A stretch of DNA of 64,000 nt from Microstegium vimineum (GCA_022036555.1 CM039134.1:5929818-5993817), one strand, 5' to 3'; counted from the first letter of the stretch, positions 15,350 to 26,650 are shown. Notes: generated by a model not told the origin, from the sequence alone. A program made the numbers and translations.

Positions 15350-15573
15350 TACTTCCTCCCTTCAAAATTATAAGACGTTTGACTTTTTTTCCCAAGATTG
15401 ACTACTCGTCTTATTTAAAAAAATTATGTAAAAATAGTCAAATTTGTGTCATTCTTGAGGAACTTTTATTAATAAAACAAACCACGACAAAAGTGATATT
15501 CTGTACGAATAAGACGAGTGGTCAAACTTGATGTCAAAAAAGTCAAACGTCATAATTTGGGATAGAGAAAGTA
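15350..15573. mobile_element. Stowaway-type MITE
   Basis: A 5' end 'acttcctcccttcaaaattataagacg' lies opposite a 3' end containing 'cgtcataatttgggatagagaaagt', giving inverted termini with TA at both edges. It is non-coding. The long internal arms 'gactactcgtcttattt' and 'aataagacgagtggtc' also pair. Confidence 0.6.
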
Positions 15574-16050
15574 GAAAATAGAGGGAGTTAACGAGTAGGG
15601 GTGTTGTTTTGGGTTTAGTGCTCGAGTTCAGTCCATAAAACAGTGTTTAAAAAAATAGGGAAGCACCTAATAAATAAAAAGTAGAAGTTTGTTTTGGGGC
15701 TATTTTTAGAATTGGACGGGTTCACTGGTGTGCCTCTCTTGCTTTGTTCTATAAAAAGTACTTCTAAAAAGTGGTGTAGAAACGGGGATATTTAACAAGT
15801 TTGTGTAATATCAACCCTACATTGTACTAAAACAAGATTAGTTACTACTTTAGAACAATAAGACATATCAAAGAAATCACCCATGACGGGATTTTTACTA
15901 TTAATCAATATAGTGTTTCTTTTGAGCTTCAACCTTACTAATTTACAATACGCACTATACAAGAAAGCGACAAATGTGGATCGCACAAAGGATATGTTTA
16001 TGGTGGTGTGTGTGTGTGGGGATGAATTTGGTTTTAAGCTTGGGTCTATA

Positions 16051-16600
16051 TCTATATCTATACCTATTAATAAAGAACCAAAATTTCAGACGTTTTTTTT
16101 TCCATCTAGTTCATTCAATCTAGCCTAACTGCCGGCCCACTCGCTCACTCCTCTTGGCCCACTCGCTGAGGCCAGCCACTTGCTCTGTCTGGCTAACAGC
16201 CGGCCATTGCTCTGTCTGGCCCACGGCCCATTCCAGCAAGCCTAGCACCAGGCTGAGAAAAAAGACCAAAAATATATTTATACCTATACCTATTAATAAA
16301 GAATCAAAATTTTAAACTTTTTTTTTCGTCCAGCCCATTCAATCTAGCCTAACTGTCGGCCCACTCGCTGAGGCCAGCCACTTGCTCCGTCTGGCTGTTA
16401 ATCAAAATTTTAAACGTTTTTTTTTTCGTCCAGCCCATTCAATCTAGCCTAACTGTCGGTCCACTCGCTGAGGCCAGCCACTTGCTCCGTCTGGCTAACA
16501 GCCGGCCATTGCTCTGTCGGCCCATTCCAGCAGCCGGCCATTGCTCTGTCGGCCCATTCCAGCAAGCCCAGCACCAGGCTGAGAAAAAAGACCAAAAATT
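16051..16600 (+). repeat. Repeated copies of the Helitron 5' segment
   Basis: The block 'ctattaataaagaa(c/t)caaaattt...tctagcctaactg(c/t)cgg...gaggccagccacttgctc' occurs from about 16057, again from about 16281, and in shortened form from about 16400. It is followed at about 16600-16680 by a segment whose reverse strand contains a tRNA-like B box (GGTTCGATTCC). Confidence 0.7.
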
Positions 16601-17198
16601 ACTTTTATTGGGTAGGAATCGAACCATGGCCTTGAGCATGGCAGTGTCTAAACACCAAAGACTAACCACCACACCATAGAAGTTCTTGTGACAATTTGAT
16701 AAAGTTTATTTTATTTAACGTTTCTAAAACCTTTGAACTTTTCCAAAATACTCTCAAAATTTGCAAGACAACGTCGACGACACTCCCATGCAGCTGGCTA
16801 GGATCGACACTTTAGATATTTAAATCAACTAATTTGGTCTTTCACTTTATTTCATGCATGTATGGTGATTTTTTTTTAATAAAAGGTGCTACTGGTTCAT
16901 CTTTACACTATATATATGATTTCAATATAAATATGGTACATAAGTATAAATATTAATTTTATTATTGTATAGTATCCCCTCATTTTTTTCCTTATATACA
17001 TCTAAAATTAAAATCAATACAGAATGCACGTTCGCTCCAAATGTGACATTTTTTATTTTTCATTTTGTAGAGTATCTATCCCTTTTTTCTTATATACATA
17101 AAATAATAAATAATAAATATAGCACTATGTTTCTTTAAACTATGGGACATTCTCTAATATGTTGCCTAATAAATAGTTCTCACCACTAAGTTGTTTAT

Positions 17199-18016
17199 GG
17201 GAGCGTATGCTATGAAAACCAAAGAGTTATACAAACTATGCAAACTCTAATTTCGACCACTAGACTCTAATCCGATGGTTAGGTAAAGGTGAGTTATTTT
17301 AGCACTTAAACCCTTCCACCGTTCTCATCTAATCTAAGATTTTTCCATCACGGCCCCAGCCCCATCGTCTGTATGCCGCCGTCGCCAAATACTAGTGCTA
17401 TACTAGTCCGATCTTCGCCGTCCCTCGCGTAGTCGCGTTCATACGGCGCGATACAGCCTCAAGGCGGGTCTCCTAGTGCCTGGCAACCTGACATGCATAT
17501 AGGCGGTCTCCAATGTTGGGTGTTCACAAGCACGTACGGAGTACATCACAACGGTCTCCAATGATATCATGTTCACGTACATACGTGGACCGCCGGCCGA
17601 TATACAGCCAAAGAAACGTCCGGCCGACAATATACAGCCAAAGACAAGCAACTATTTGGGGTCGTCGTCGCCGCGCTCTTCGTTGAGTCGCCGCGCTCTT
17701 CGCTGAGGCCGGGGCGCTGCCATCCGCGGAGGCCTCCGACGCTGGTTCCGGCGGCTGCTGCGTCAAGCTCCTTGATTGCCTTCTCGAGTGAACCGCGTTG
17801 TATACGAACACGAGGGATGGCAGCAGCGGCGGCACAGCCATACAAACGATGGGGATGGGGTTGTGGTTGCAAAATATTGGATTAGATGGGATGCTGGGAG
17901 GGTTTAAGTGCTAAAATAACTCACATTTACCTCTAACCATCAGATTAGAGTCTAATGGTCTAGATTAGAGTTTGTATAGTTTGCACAACTCCTTAGTTTT
18001 CATAGCATACGCTCCC
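17199..18016. mobile_element. Long-TIR element inside the Helitron
   Basis: The left arm 17199-17313 and right arm 17900-18016 are inverted copies, nearly 90% identical by eye, starting GGGAGCGTATGCTATGAAAA. Weaker inverted similarity extends inward to about 17375 and 17838. The 0.5-kb centre is GC-rich, unlike its AT-rich surroundings, and could be captured host sequence as in Pack-MULEs. I found no clear 9-bp target duplication, so Mutator membership is a guess. Confidence 0.55.
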
Positions 18017-18256
18017 AGCTACGATTAGAAATAAAACTTATTATTACTAGAACCCAGATCAACTAACGGTTTTATCATCCAATCTACCCCCTCTATCTCA
18101 AATTATAAGACATTACAAGAATCTTGGAGTCAAAATATATCAAGTTTGACTAATCAAAACAATTGTATCTCCAATTTCTACATACCTGTGAAAATCAAGA
18201 AAAGCCTCCGCCATAATCGTTAACTCAGATTAATCGATGACAACTAACTACTTGCT

Positions 18257-18542
18257 GACTTTAATTAAGTATTAGAATTACGTTTTTATACATACCCATA
18301 AAAAAACATATAACGCACTATCTAACTCTTCTTTTAAAACATGAATAGTATGAGAACAAAAGAAAGAAATATATCAAAATTGTATTTCAATTGAATGCAG
18401 ACTTTAATTAAGTATTATAATTACGTTTTTATACATACCCATAAGAAAACATATAACTCACTATCTAACTCTTCTTTTAAAACATGAATAGTATGAGAAC
18501 AAAAGAAAGAAATATATCAAAATTGTATTTGAATTGAATGCA
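18257..18542 (+). repeat. 143-bp tandem duplication
   Basis: Copies 18257-18399 and 18400-18542 are almost identical over 'gactttaattaagtattaga ... ttgaatgca'. The unit is AT-rich and has no coding potential. Confidence 0.9.
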
Positions 18543-18969
18543 TACTTACACTATAATATTATTGCCAACATTAACTGATATAGTATGGATGTCATGGTTA
18601 TTTATCGAATATAACATAGCTTTTATTTTTTATAGAAATGGTAAAAAATAAATAGTCATATAACATTCCTACACTCATTTTTATTAATATAGATAGTTTT
18701 TCTTCTCTCCCGTTACAACACACGGACATATTTGCTAGTATATCTAAAAAAGGAACCAAATAGTTGCGTTTAGGAAAAAAAAAAAGGTTTTATGGTTAAG
18801 GATAAATACGGTCATATGGCCGGATCAGTTGGGGTAGAACAAGAACTAATATTTGTAATTCAAACAATGGGTTTATGTTGCTGTAACAAAGGATCGTATA
18901 TGGTCAAAACTGTGCAGATTATGTGATGCTGCAATAAATTTATCTACAATCTAATAAGTACCTGCTAGC

Positions 18970-18977
18970 TATAAATA
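18970..18977 (+). promoter_or_regulatory. TATA box of the 19262 gene
   Basis: TATAAATA lies about 290 bp upstream of the ATG at 19262, in a stretch free of repeats. Confidence 0.4.
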
Positions 18978-19261
18978 CTTTTCAAATCTAATACGGAGGA
19001 GGCGACACGCGGCTCCGGCCTGAAGACCAGTTCCAATCCTTTTCAAAATCGGATCACATGTACTTATTATAATACGCGGAGGATCGGATCGGAGCCAGCC
19101 GTATGTGCGTGTAACAGCAGGGAGCATCAAAGCCTACCTCTTCTAGCTATTGTCGTCGTCTTTTCGCTGGCTGAGAGAGTATAGCCGAGATCGAGCGCGC
19201 GCAAGATTCATCCTCCTACTCATACAGCGGGAGAAGGAAGAAACTAACTCGATCGAGATAG

Positions 19262-19438
19262 ATGCTGAGCCGTCACCAAGAGATGATGCGTCATGAGCAC
19301 GAGAAACAGCAGGCGTGGCGGCAGGAGTGCGACCGGAACCTCGTCCGTGTGGAGGCGATCGCCATGTTTGGTGCTGGCATAGGGGTTGGTACTTTCATCG
19401 GGGTTTGCGGTTTAGCACTTGCGACTGCATTCCGCTAA
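19262..19438 (+). CDS. Small predicted membrane protein, 58 residues, unrecognised
   Basis: The ATG at 19262 is preceded directly by an in-frame TAG, which fixes the start. The frame ends at TAA 19436-19438. The protein has a charged N-terminal half (HEHEKQQAWRQECDRNLVRV) and a glycine-rich hydrophobic C-terminal half (about residues 32-55, AIAMFGAGIGVGTFIGVCGL) that could form one transmembrane helix. Support for it being real is that a diverged copy of the same reading frame, with related 5' leader sequence, lies at 22962-23209; the peptide is better conserved than the flanks. I know no family for it. It could act in a membrane or be a lineage-specific gene; function is unknown. Confidence 0.5.
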   Translation: MLSRHQEMMRHEHEKQQAWRQECDRNLVRVEAIAMFGAGIGVGTFIGVCGLALATAFR

Positions 19439-19621
19439 TGTGTTAGTAATAATTAATCTTATTCTAGTGCGTCTTCAGCCTGACACCAGATCTTCTGAGA
19501 TTGAGAGACACTAATGATGGAACAAGATAGGGGCTCTACCGCAATAGCTTTCCTCTCCCCCCTATCTAAGACTCCTAATTGTTGCTCTCTCAAGAAATAA
19601 GTAATCACGATACACCAACGA

Positions 19622-19842
19622 GCCTTGTTTAGATCGCTTTAAAATTTCAAAATTTTGCAAGATTCTTCCTCACATCGAATTTTTGGACACATACATAGAG
19701 TATTAAATATAAATAAAAAATAATTAATTACATAATTTGTCTGTAATTTACAAGAATCTTTTGAGTCTAGTTACTCCATGGTTGAACAATCAAACGAAAC
19801 ACTACATACTTTACACGGGTAAAAAATTTGAATCTAAACACC
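19622..19842. mobile_element. TIR MITE (gccttgtttagat ... atctaaacac)
   Basis: A 221-bp AT-rich block has inverted termini CTTGTTTAGAT and ATCTAAACA. The body 'cctcacatcgaatttttggacac' is typical of a frequent grass PIF/Harbinger- or hAT-type MITE. Confidence 0.5.
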
Positions 19843-22339
19843 TCTCTAAGGGCAACTTGACACGAAACATGTATGTCCTCGGGTATCGCTTCATTCCGTC
19901 AGTCACCACATTGCCTAATGATAGTAGTTGTAGGTAATGATAGTAGTTGTAGTTTAGCTGCCTAGGGCTCCAAAGTAAGGTACTACATAGGTAATCAGTC
20001 GTCTAGTATGAAAAAAACCACAAGTTATCTAGTCTGTTTTTAGTTTTGTAAAGATGCAATTCTGGTTTTTGAGCTAAGTAAAACTTTTAAATTTAACTAA
20101 GTTTATATAAAATATAAGTAACATTTGAGACTCAAATAGGTATACTATGAAAATATATTTCATGAGTCTAACAATAATTATTTGGTATCAAAAATAATAA
20201 TATAATTTTTTTATCAAAGTTAAATAATAGTAGTAATATTTTTTATATATTTGGTCAAAGATCGATTGACTTGTTGGTAGAAAGAACTGCATCTTTTTTG
20301 GGACTGGGACAGACAGAGTAACCGAGATCAGTGTGTCATTGGGGAAATTTCATCAGACTAGTATATTGTCCGTGCTAACGTAACGGGATACATTAAAAAT
20401 AAACTTAATTGATATATATAATATACATGTGTGACCCGTGCCCGTATGAGCTTGGCCGAGTGCCGGCAAACAACTGGATTCCGATAGTGACGTACAAGTA
20501 TCAAAAAATGCATACATAACGCACGTGCTCGTATCTAAAATGCATACACTACAACATGTGTAAATAAAAATCATTTCATAACCAACGAGTTTTCATTAAT
20601 TTGAAATGCACATGATGACAACACCCGAAATGTGAGGCTCCATATGTTTTAGTCTGTATATGTTCTACATTCTAATTGTTAGCAACTGGGATAGTTAAAT
20701 TAGGCAGCAAGCTTTTCTAGCGCCTAGAAATGGTGAAATCCACTCACTCATGTTTTCTGATAGTTTTCATCTCCACATGTTAGCAGGTCTAGTTATAGCT
20801 TTTGGTTGAAGCACAAAATCTTCATCATGTATCTGTTCTCTTCAAGGTATTGGTGTAACAATTCAAAACAGATGCTCTACTTGAGATTATCAGCCAACTT
20901 CATTTTCTTTGAATGCTCCTCGTATAAAGAAACTAAAATAATAAAATCAGGAAACATTTTTTTTCAGTTGTACAAGAGAAAATGTTGAAAATTACCTGCT
21001 CATCAAGCATAACAAGTTTTCAAGGTAGTAATTAAGTGGCTTCAGTGGTTGAGTAGGGCAAAAAAATTTGCTCACTATACAGTACACTAATAGATATAGA
21101 CATATAGCAATCATTTGGATCGATTCAAAATTTTCAAAGATGTATAGAACATTGAGGATAGAAAAGTACCAAATAAAAAGAGTCTTCTATAATCATATAT
21201 AAAAATCCATGTCTTCGGTCTTCATGAATTGACACTTGGACCACCATGCTCAATGCTACAATTTTTTGAAAATGTCATAATTCTTCAAAATTAAGATAGT
21301 ATTATAAAACGAAATGTACTAAAACAATACACACCTTGAGGTCTCGCGTGGCAAATTTATTTTGCGATTTCTTAAGCCTTGAAAGCGCTTTACAATTTTT
21401 CCATTGTAGTTGGAACATTTGAAATATCTTTCTACCCATAATATTTTTCCATTGTTTTATGCCCTACAACATGAATTAGTAAGTCAAACTATCTTCTATC
21501 TAAGTATTAAATTTGAAAAAAAAAACAAGAACATTCAGTAATCTAACTCAGCGGCTGGGGCGGTTTGGCAACTCGCAGCGTGCGGCGGCTGGCTGGCGGC
21601 TCATTCAGTTGGCAAACATTCAGCCACCATATCGGAGAAGGCTTGCTCCTGAATGTTTGCCAACTCACACATGCGAGGAGCAGGAACAAAAAAAAACTGA
21701 ATGTTTGCCAACTCACAGCGTGCGGCGGCTGGGATGCCCTGCTCTGTTCCTGCGGGAGGGGCTGGAGGCAAACAATTGTGGGCTGGGGCGTGAAGACTTG
21801 CTCCTCGCATTTTCGGCCCACGACCGGGGCTGCAGCCGCGGCATCCCTCGTACGTTTGCCCCCGAATCCTGGTCCCGCGTAGAACGCCACGTTCAGCAGC
21901 GGACGGAAGTCGTATGTGTTTTTTCCCATGCGCTCGAGAGTAAAGAATAAATCAAAAAAAAATGACAACCCAAGGCATCTGAGCTTGAGCGTGGAGGGCT
22001 AGGGGCGGGCGTGTGATGGTAGGACGTTGACCACAGAATCCTGACCGTCGTAGATGAGTGAGTAAGAAGAGAGAACACGGAGAAACAATTTGGATCGTTG
22101 ATTTTAATGGATTCATTTTCATGGGTACATATTTTGGGGGTGTGTGGAGGAAGGACATCTCAGCGGGGGAGATTTTTTGGATGGACTTAGAAAAGAAAAA
22201 GATGGTACCTTAGTAGAGTAGATAACTAATGAGCACTGCAGTTGGCCCCATTGACTGCAACCGTGCCAATTAGGTACAGTGCTAACATAGTCGCGTCCAA
22301 AGTACAAGCAAACCGTCCATATTAAATTAAATAAATATG
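19843..22339. other. Intergenic, AT-rich, with a GC-rich island at 21540-21960
   Basis: Most of the interval has no coding signal. The island at 21540-21960 carries repeats of 'gaatgtttgccaactc' and 'gcgtgcggcggctgg', plus an inverted copy 'gttggcaaacattcag'. Its ORFs in several frames are low-complexity and match nothing I recognise. A captured fragment inside an unrecognised element is possible. Confidence 0.35.
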
Positions 22340-22803
22340 CACTACTAGAAAACAGACCTTTCGTCGATGTCCAAAATAAGGTTTAGTCCCGGTTATTTTT
22401 TTGTTCGGGACTAATAGACCTTTAGTCTCGGTTGGTGGTTGGTAACACCAACCGGGACTAAAGAGTCTCGGTTGGTACACCAACCGAGACTAAAGGTAGA
22501 CTCTTTAGTCCCGGTTGTTGTTATGAACTGGGACTAAAGGTCCCTTTAGTCCCGGCTAGTGTTACCAACCATGGCTAAAGATCTTTCAACCGGGGCTAAA
22601 GGTCTCTCTATGGTGGGTTTAAAAGGAAAACATCTCTTCTATTATTAGATGTGTTGTGTAGGCGGGGTGGTAAGTACACGAGAGGTAGTGCATGAGGTTT
22701 TGGGTTCGTAGTGGGAAGACTTTTTTTTAATTGGTTGGACCTTTAGTATCAACCGGGACTAAAGCAAAGGACATTTAGTCTCGGTTGCACTTCTCTAACA
22801 GTG
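22340..22803. mobile_element. CACTA (En/Spm) non-autonomous element
   Basis: 464 bp starting CACTACTAGAAAA and ending TTCTCTAACAGTG (inverted, imperfect), flanked by the 3-bp target duplication ATG (22337-22339, 22804-22806). The subterminal regions hold many copies of the motif CTTTAGTCCCGGTT in both directions, as CACTA transposase-binding repeats do. No transposase is encoded. It ends just before the leader region of the paralogue at 22962. Confidence 0.85.
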
Positions 22804-22810
22804 ATGTTTC

Positions 22811-22915
22811 CGTAGTCGTCTTTTCGGCGGCGAGATAGATCCCAGCGCGCGGGAGACGTAACATCCAAGCCTACCGTAGTCGTCTTTTCGACGGCGAGAT
22901 AGATCCCAGCGCGCG
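22811..22915 (+). repeat. Tandem leader duplication of the small-ORF paralogue
   Basis: The block 'cgtagtcgtcttttcg(g/a)c' followed by 'gatagatcccagcgcgcg' occurs at 22811 and again at 22875, a period of 64 bp. A related version lies upstream of the 19262 ORF near 19150-19205. Confidence 0.7.
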
Positions 22916-22961
22916 CAAGATTCATACATCGGCAGAAGGAACGAAGAAGATAGACGACGAC

Positions 22962-23209
22962 ATGGAGACGAAGGCAGCGCCGGCGTGGACACGGATGAGC
23001 TCGATCGGCCGGCGCTTGGGACGAGATGTCGACGACGGCGGAGGAGGTCGCCAAGATTAGATTGCCAGGAGCACGAGAGACAACAGGCGTGGCGGCGGGA
23101 GTGCGACGAGAACCTCCGCCGTGTGGAGACGATCGCCAGGTTTGGTGCTGGCATGGGGCTTTTTACTTGGTTCGGGGTTTGCGGTTTACTTGCGGTATCA
23201 TCCTTCTAG
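22962..23209 (+). pseudogene. Frameshifted paralogue of the 58-residue membrane ORF
   Basis: The downstream frame encodes QEHERQQAWRRECDENLRRV then a glycine-rich hydrophobic tail ending at TAG 23207-23209. It is clearly homologous to the protein at 19262. The best in-frame ATG upstream (22962) opens a different frame that hits TAG near 23056-23060, because the copy is one base shorter than the intact one in the region equivalent to 'RHQEMMRHE'. The conserved part therefore has no ATG of its own until an internal Met. It is probably a pseudogene, unless translation starts at a non-AUG codon. Confidence 0.55.
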
Positions 23210-23371
23210 TGCTTCTTTAATTATTTCAGTATATAAAAACTAATCTTATTATTCTAGTCGTCTTTATTGTATCTTTCTAAATAAAGACATTGTGCTAAAA
23301 ATAAAAATAGATACTTTTTGTGTCAAGAGCCGCTACTGGTCTCCTGTGCTACACCCCAATGATTCTATTTA

Positions 23372-23373
<2 letters not shown>

Positions 23374-23422
<49 letters not shown>
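23374..23422. repeat. (TA)n microsatellite
   Basis: About 24 uninterrupted TA repeats. Confidence 0.95.
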
Positions 23423-23425
<3 letters not shown>

Positions 23426-23905
23426 CTCTTTCTTATATATAATATCAATATGTAAAATTCCATGGCACTTCTTTTTATATGATATAGCAACGCTCCTGCT
23501 AAATTTTTCTAAATCTAAAACAATAAAAGTAGCTAGTTACTCCCTATGTTGGATTATAAATCGTCCTAACACTTTTCTAGTGTCTTGATATAATGTATAT
23601 TTCTTTCACTCAAAAAATATAGCAAAAGCTACGTAGTAGGAAGAAAGAGAACGGCTTACAACTTGGAACTGAAGGCATATTACTTCGAAGCAATAAGAGA
23701 TATTAGACTTCGAAGCAATAAGAGATATTAGAAAAAGTTCCTGATCTTTCATGCATGGTACAGAACGTGATGTTTTCCCCCGAGCTATCGATGATGTGCA
23801 AATATTGGGTTAGAGGTACAGTAGTACCAAAGATTATCATCAGGCCCTATGGCTGGACTCTTCCCATGTCCACGCACGAGAATATAGAATCGAGAAGAAT
23901 ATATA

Positions 23906-24087
23906 CACTACTGGAATGGTGGACTTCTCCTAGTATTTTTAATTAGTAGGAAAACACTACCACTAGTCATGGCACATGGGAATTTCACTAGGAGATATTT
24001 AGTAGGGAAAGTTTGTACTAAATTTTGAATACCAAAAACACTAGGAGAATTGCACCTCACTAGGAGAAGTTTTAGATTTTGGTAGTG
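23906..24087. mobile_element. Short CACTA-type MITE
   Basis: 182 bp starting CACTACTGGAA and ending TTTTGGTAGTG, with the 3-bp duplication ATA on both sides (23903-23905, 24088-24090). Inside, 'cttctcctagt' and 'actaggagaa' occur as inverted subterminal repeats. Confidence 0.8.
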
Positions 24088-24144
24088 ATATCTTGCTAGC
24101 GCCAATAATTTGGGTTGATCAATGTCAATGTAATAGCCTAGCTT

Positions 24145-24268
24145 CAGTACACCAGAGAGGGTATGACCTTTCATGTAAACCTTTCGACCCCTTAGGACAC
24201 CAATAACAGTACACCAGAGAGGGTATTTGCTTTCATGTAAACCTTTCGACCCCTTAGGACACCAATAA
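24145..24268 (+). repeat. 62-bp tandem duplication
   Basis: 'cagtacaccagagagggtat' through 'ccccttaggacaccaataa' is present at 24145 and again at 24207. Confidence 0.85.
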
Positions 24269-25216
24269 GACACGTTGTATCCAACCTTTTCTATTTTAAT
24301 ACAAACATGTGCAAACCTTTTACATGATCGAGAAAAGAAAACATTGCATTGTTTGCACATTGCTGAGATTCATGTCTGCTTGTGCTAATGTTAGCTAGTT
24401 TTGTGTGGAAAGAGCTGTGAAAAATGGCTCGTGCTATCTGGATTGTCCATATTTGGAATTTGGAATTTGGAATACCTAAGCGTTGTTATTCTGTTATCTC
24501 AGGAAATATTTTCTCAGTTGTGAAGCTTTTTTCGTCAGGTTCTTTGGAAAATAAATATTGACAATGAATGAGCCACCGAGTTATGCTGAATGATTCCTAC
24601 AGAGAAATGCTTTGAAGTTTGAACAGTATCTTTCAAAGCCGCTTGCTTTAACAGTGTGGATGGATTGGCATTTTTTACCTGTATGCATGTATAAAGGCTT
24701 GTGTCACAAGTCGAAATATGTTTGTTTACAAAGATAGCTTTGGAGTTTACAAAAACTTTAGAAAATTACATCTCAATTCTATTAAACATCAAAGAGGGAA
24801 CACCAGTTTACATAGATTTGTTTCTGCTTTTTTGGCATTCTCGCACGCCAAAGTCTCGCATCTGAAGCAAATAGGATAAGTAGGTGACGCAGGGAAGAGT
24901 GCTCTCCACGGAAGATTATTGCATTCCTCCTCTCCCAGAGCTGCTAGCAACAAAGCGCGACAAACATGCTGTATTATTTCTCTGGGACTCGTTGAACCTT
25001 CCGAATTGTATGGATAATAGATGTGGATGTTCCATTGAGGAAATGCAAACCAAGTTTGTTCTAGAAAGCAACCGCAATCGGGCACTGAAAGATGATACGA
25101 TATGCAAATTCTTCTGACAATGTGAGCTCAACTAACCCCCTCTTGCATTGCATTGCAGTCGTCTTGCTCATGCCAATGTGAGCTTTCCAACTCGCTTCGC
25201 CGATCGCAACACGCCA
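24269..25216. other. Intergenic, no gene supported
   Basis: Short ORFs occur on both strands around 24790-25130, but none has recognisable domains or splice support. Confidence 0.35.
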
Positions 25217-26030
25217 ATGCCTCCCTCACACCTCTTGTCGCTGCTTCTGGCCGTCACCGTCCACGTCCAGGCGCAGGGCATCCTCTTCCCGACGCCGGCA
25301 TCAACGAACCTCTCCACCAGCTGGACCATCAGCCTCAAGGCGGACGCCCACGGCGCACAGTCCTTCGACTACATGGACGACAAGTCCGTAAGCGTGATCC
25401 TCCTCCAGTCCATCCAATCGCCGACGACGCAGGAAGGCCTCTGCTTCGCCGCGTGCTTCTACTGTGTCGCCCCGCCTCTTCGGCGTCTGCATCGTCGGCA
25501 CCCTGCAGCTGGTCTGGTCCGGGAACCGGGACCGCCTCGTCCGTGAGAACACCACCCTCAGCTTCACGGCCGGCAGTGCGGGACACCGCCGCCGGAGGCC
25601 TCGTCGTCTGGTCCACCGGCACCTCGGGCCAGCCAGTCTGTTGCCGGGATGACCGTGACCAAGTCCGGCAACCGGGGTGCTGTTCGATCGCAAGAATGCC
25701 CGCAGCGGTGTGGCAGTCATTCGACCATCCCACGGATAATAAAGGAATCGAAGGATGGACAATGGTACAGGACACTGCAGGGGCCGGCAGGTAGACAGTT
25801 GTGCTTACCCAACTGTGTGTGGTGCATACGGCATCTGCATCAGTGGGAAGTGCACATGCCCAACTGATGATGAGACTGACAGCACCGCTACATACTTCAA
25901 GCAGATTGATAACCGCAGGCAGGATCAACCTCGGATGCATGCCGGTGACTCCGATTTCTTGTGCCTCGATGCAAGACCACCGTCTTGATGATGACAACGA
26001 TTTGCACCTAAATCTTGGAAAAGACTGTTG
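25217..26030 (+). pseudogene. G-type lectin (S-locus receptor-like) gene fragment
   Basis: It starts with a plausible signal peptide (MPPSHLLSLLLAVTVHVQAQ) followed by the bulb-lectin domain start (TPASTNLSTSW). Later pieces in other frames match the same family: LVWSGNRDRLVRENTTLSF, AVWQSFDHPTD, an EGF-like CAYPTVCGAYGICISGKCTC, and INLGCMPVTPISC from the region before the transmembrane segment. The order is that of G-type lectin receptor kinases (cell-surface receptors), but the frame changes several times, stops intervene, and no transmembrane or kinase part follows. It is a truncated, decayed copy. Confidence 0.8.
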
Positions 26031-26650
26031 ACTGTTCACGACGCGTTCAGCTGTTCTAGGATGAATTAAAAATACACTTTGCCTGCGTGCGTCGGTGCCT
26101 CGTCGCCGTCGCCATCACCGCCGCACCCTCAGGCTGTTTAGCTGAGGTCAAACAAGACAACTGGGTTATATCGTCCGCCATCTCAAAGTCAAGCAACTGG
26201 GGCAAAACGGCGACGAGATACACAAACTTAAGACAACTCTGAGACTAATTTATTTGGGGGAAATGGGGATAGTTGCATTGCAACCCAAATAGGTCATTCC
26301 TCCGTTGCATTCTACTTTGTCTTTGCCTTCGACACCTGACAGGGAGTATCATTTTTGTGACAGTGATAATAGTCTTACATTACAAATAAAGAGTATAACA
26401 AACTTGTGTATCACAAACTTAACTAATTGGTCAGTGATAATAGTCTGACATTACAATTAGCGAGTTGTCATCATAACAAATAAAGAGTATAACTTTTCAT
26501 AGTTCAGGTAGCCACAGTTTGATTTTAGCTAACATTTCTGTTTTCTGTGCATTTATCAATTGTCTGGTAAGAATAAAAACAGTTTACTTAACTCCTATAT
26601 ACAGCATAGTTCAAGTAATTAAGGTATAATATATACAGCAGAGTTCAAGC
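26031..26650. other. Intergenic, no gene seen
   Basis: AT-rich. 'cagtgataatagtct(t/g)acattacaa' occurs twice (26362 and 26432). It may include the 3' UTR of the minus-strand gene ending near 26651. Confidence 0.35.

Larger units (their letters stand above)
16051..18738 (+). mobile_element. Non-autonomous Helitron
   Basis: The 5' end reads TCTATATCTATACCTATTAATAAAG and is preceded by A. The 3' end carries a short GC hairpin (CCGT...ACGG) about 15 bp before the terminal CTAG (18735-18738), which is followed by T. This matches the plant Helitron rule of 5'-TC, 3' hairpin plus CTRR, and A^T insertion. No Rep/helicase is present. The interior holds repeated copies of its own 5' end, a long-TIR element and a 143-bp tandem duplication. 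Confidence 0.7.

Noticed and set aside
16600..16680. tRNA-like sequence on the minus strand
   Set aside because: It has a B-box-like GGTTCGATTCC, but no complete cloverleaf can be drawn; it belongs to the Helitron's repeated region.
21513..21968. Two opposite ORFs of over 140 codons near 21.5-22.0 kb
   Set aside because: They are made of repeated words and inverted repeats with no recognisable domain; more likely repeat-derived than a gene.
22370..22570. MicroRNA precursor in the CACTA element
   Set aside because: The hairpins come from transposase-binding subterminal repeats; nothing in the sequence alone singles out a miRNA/miRNA* pair.
23908..24360. 150-codon minus-strand ORF
   Set aside because: It runs through the CACTA MITE at 23906-24087 and the 62-bp tandem duplication; the repeated peptide segment is a by-product of that duplication.
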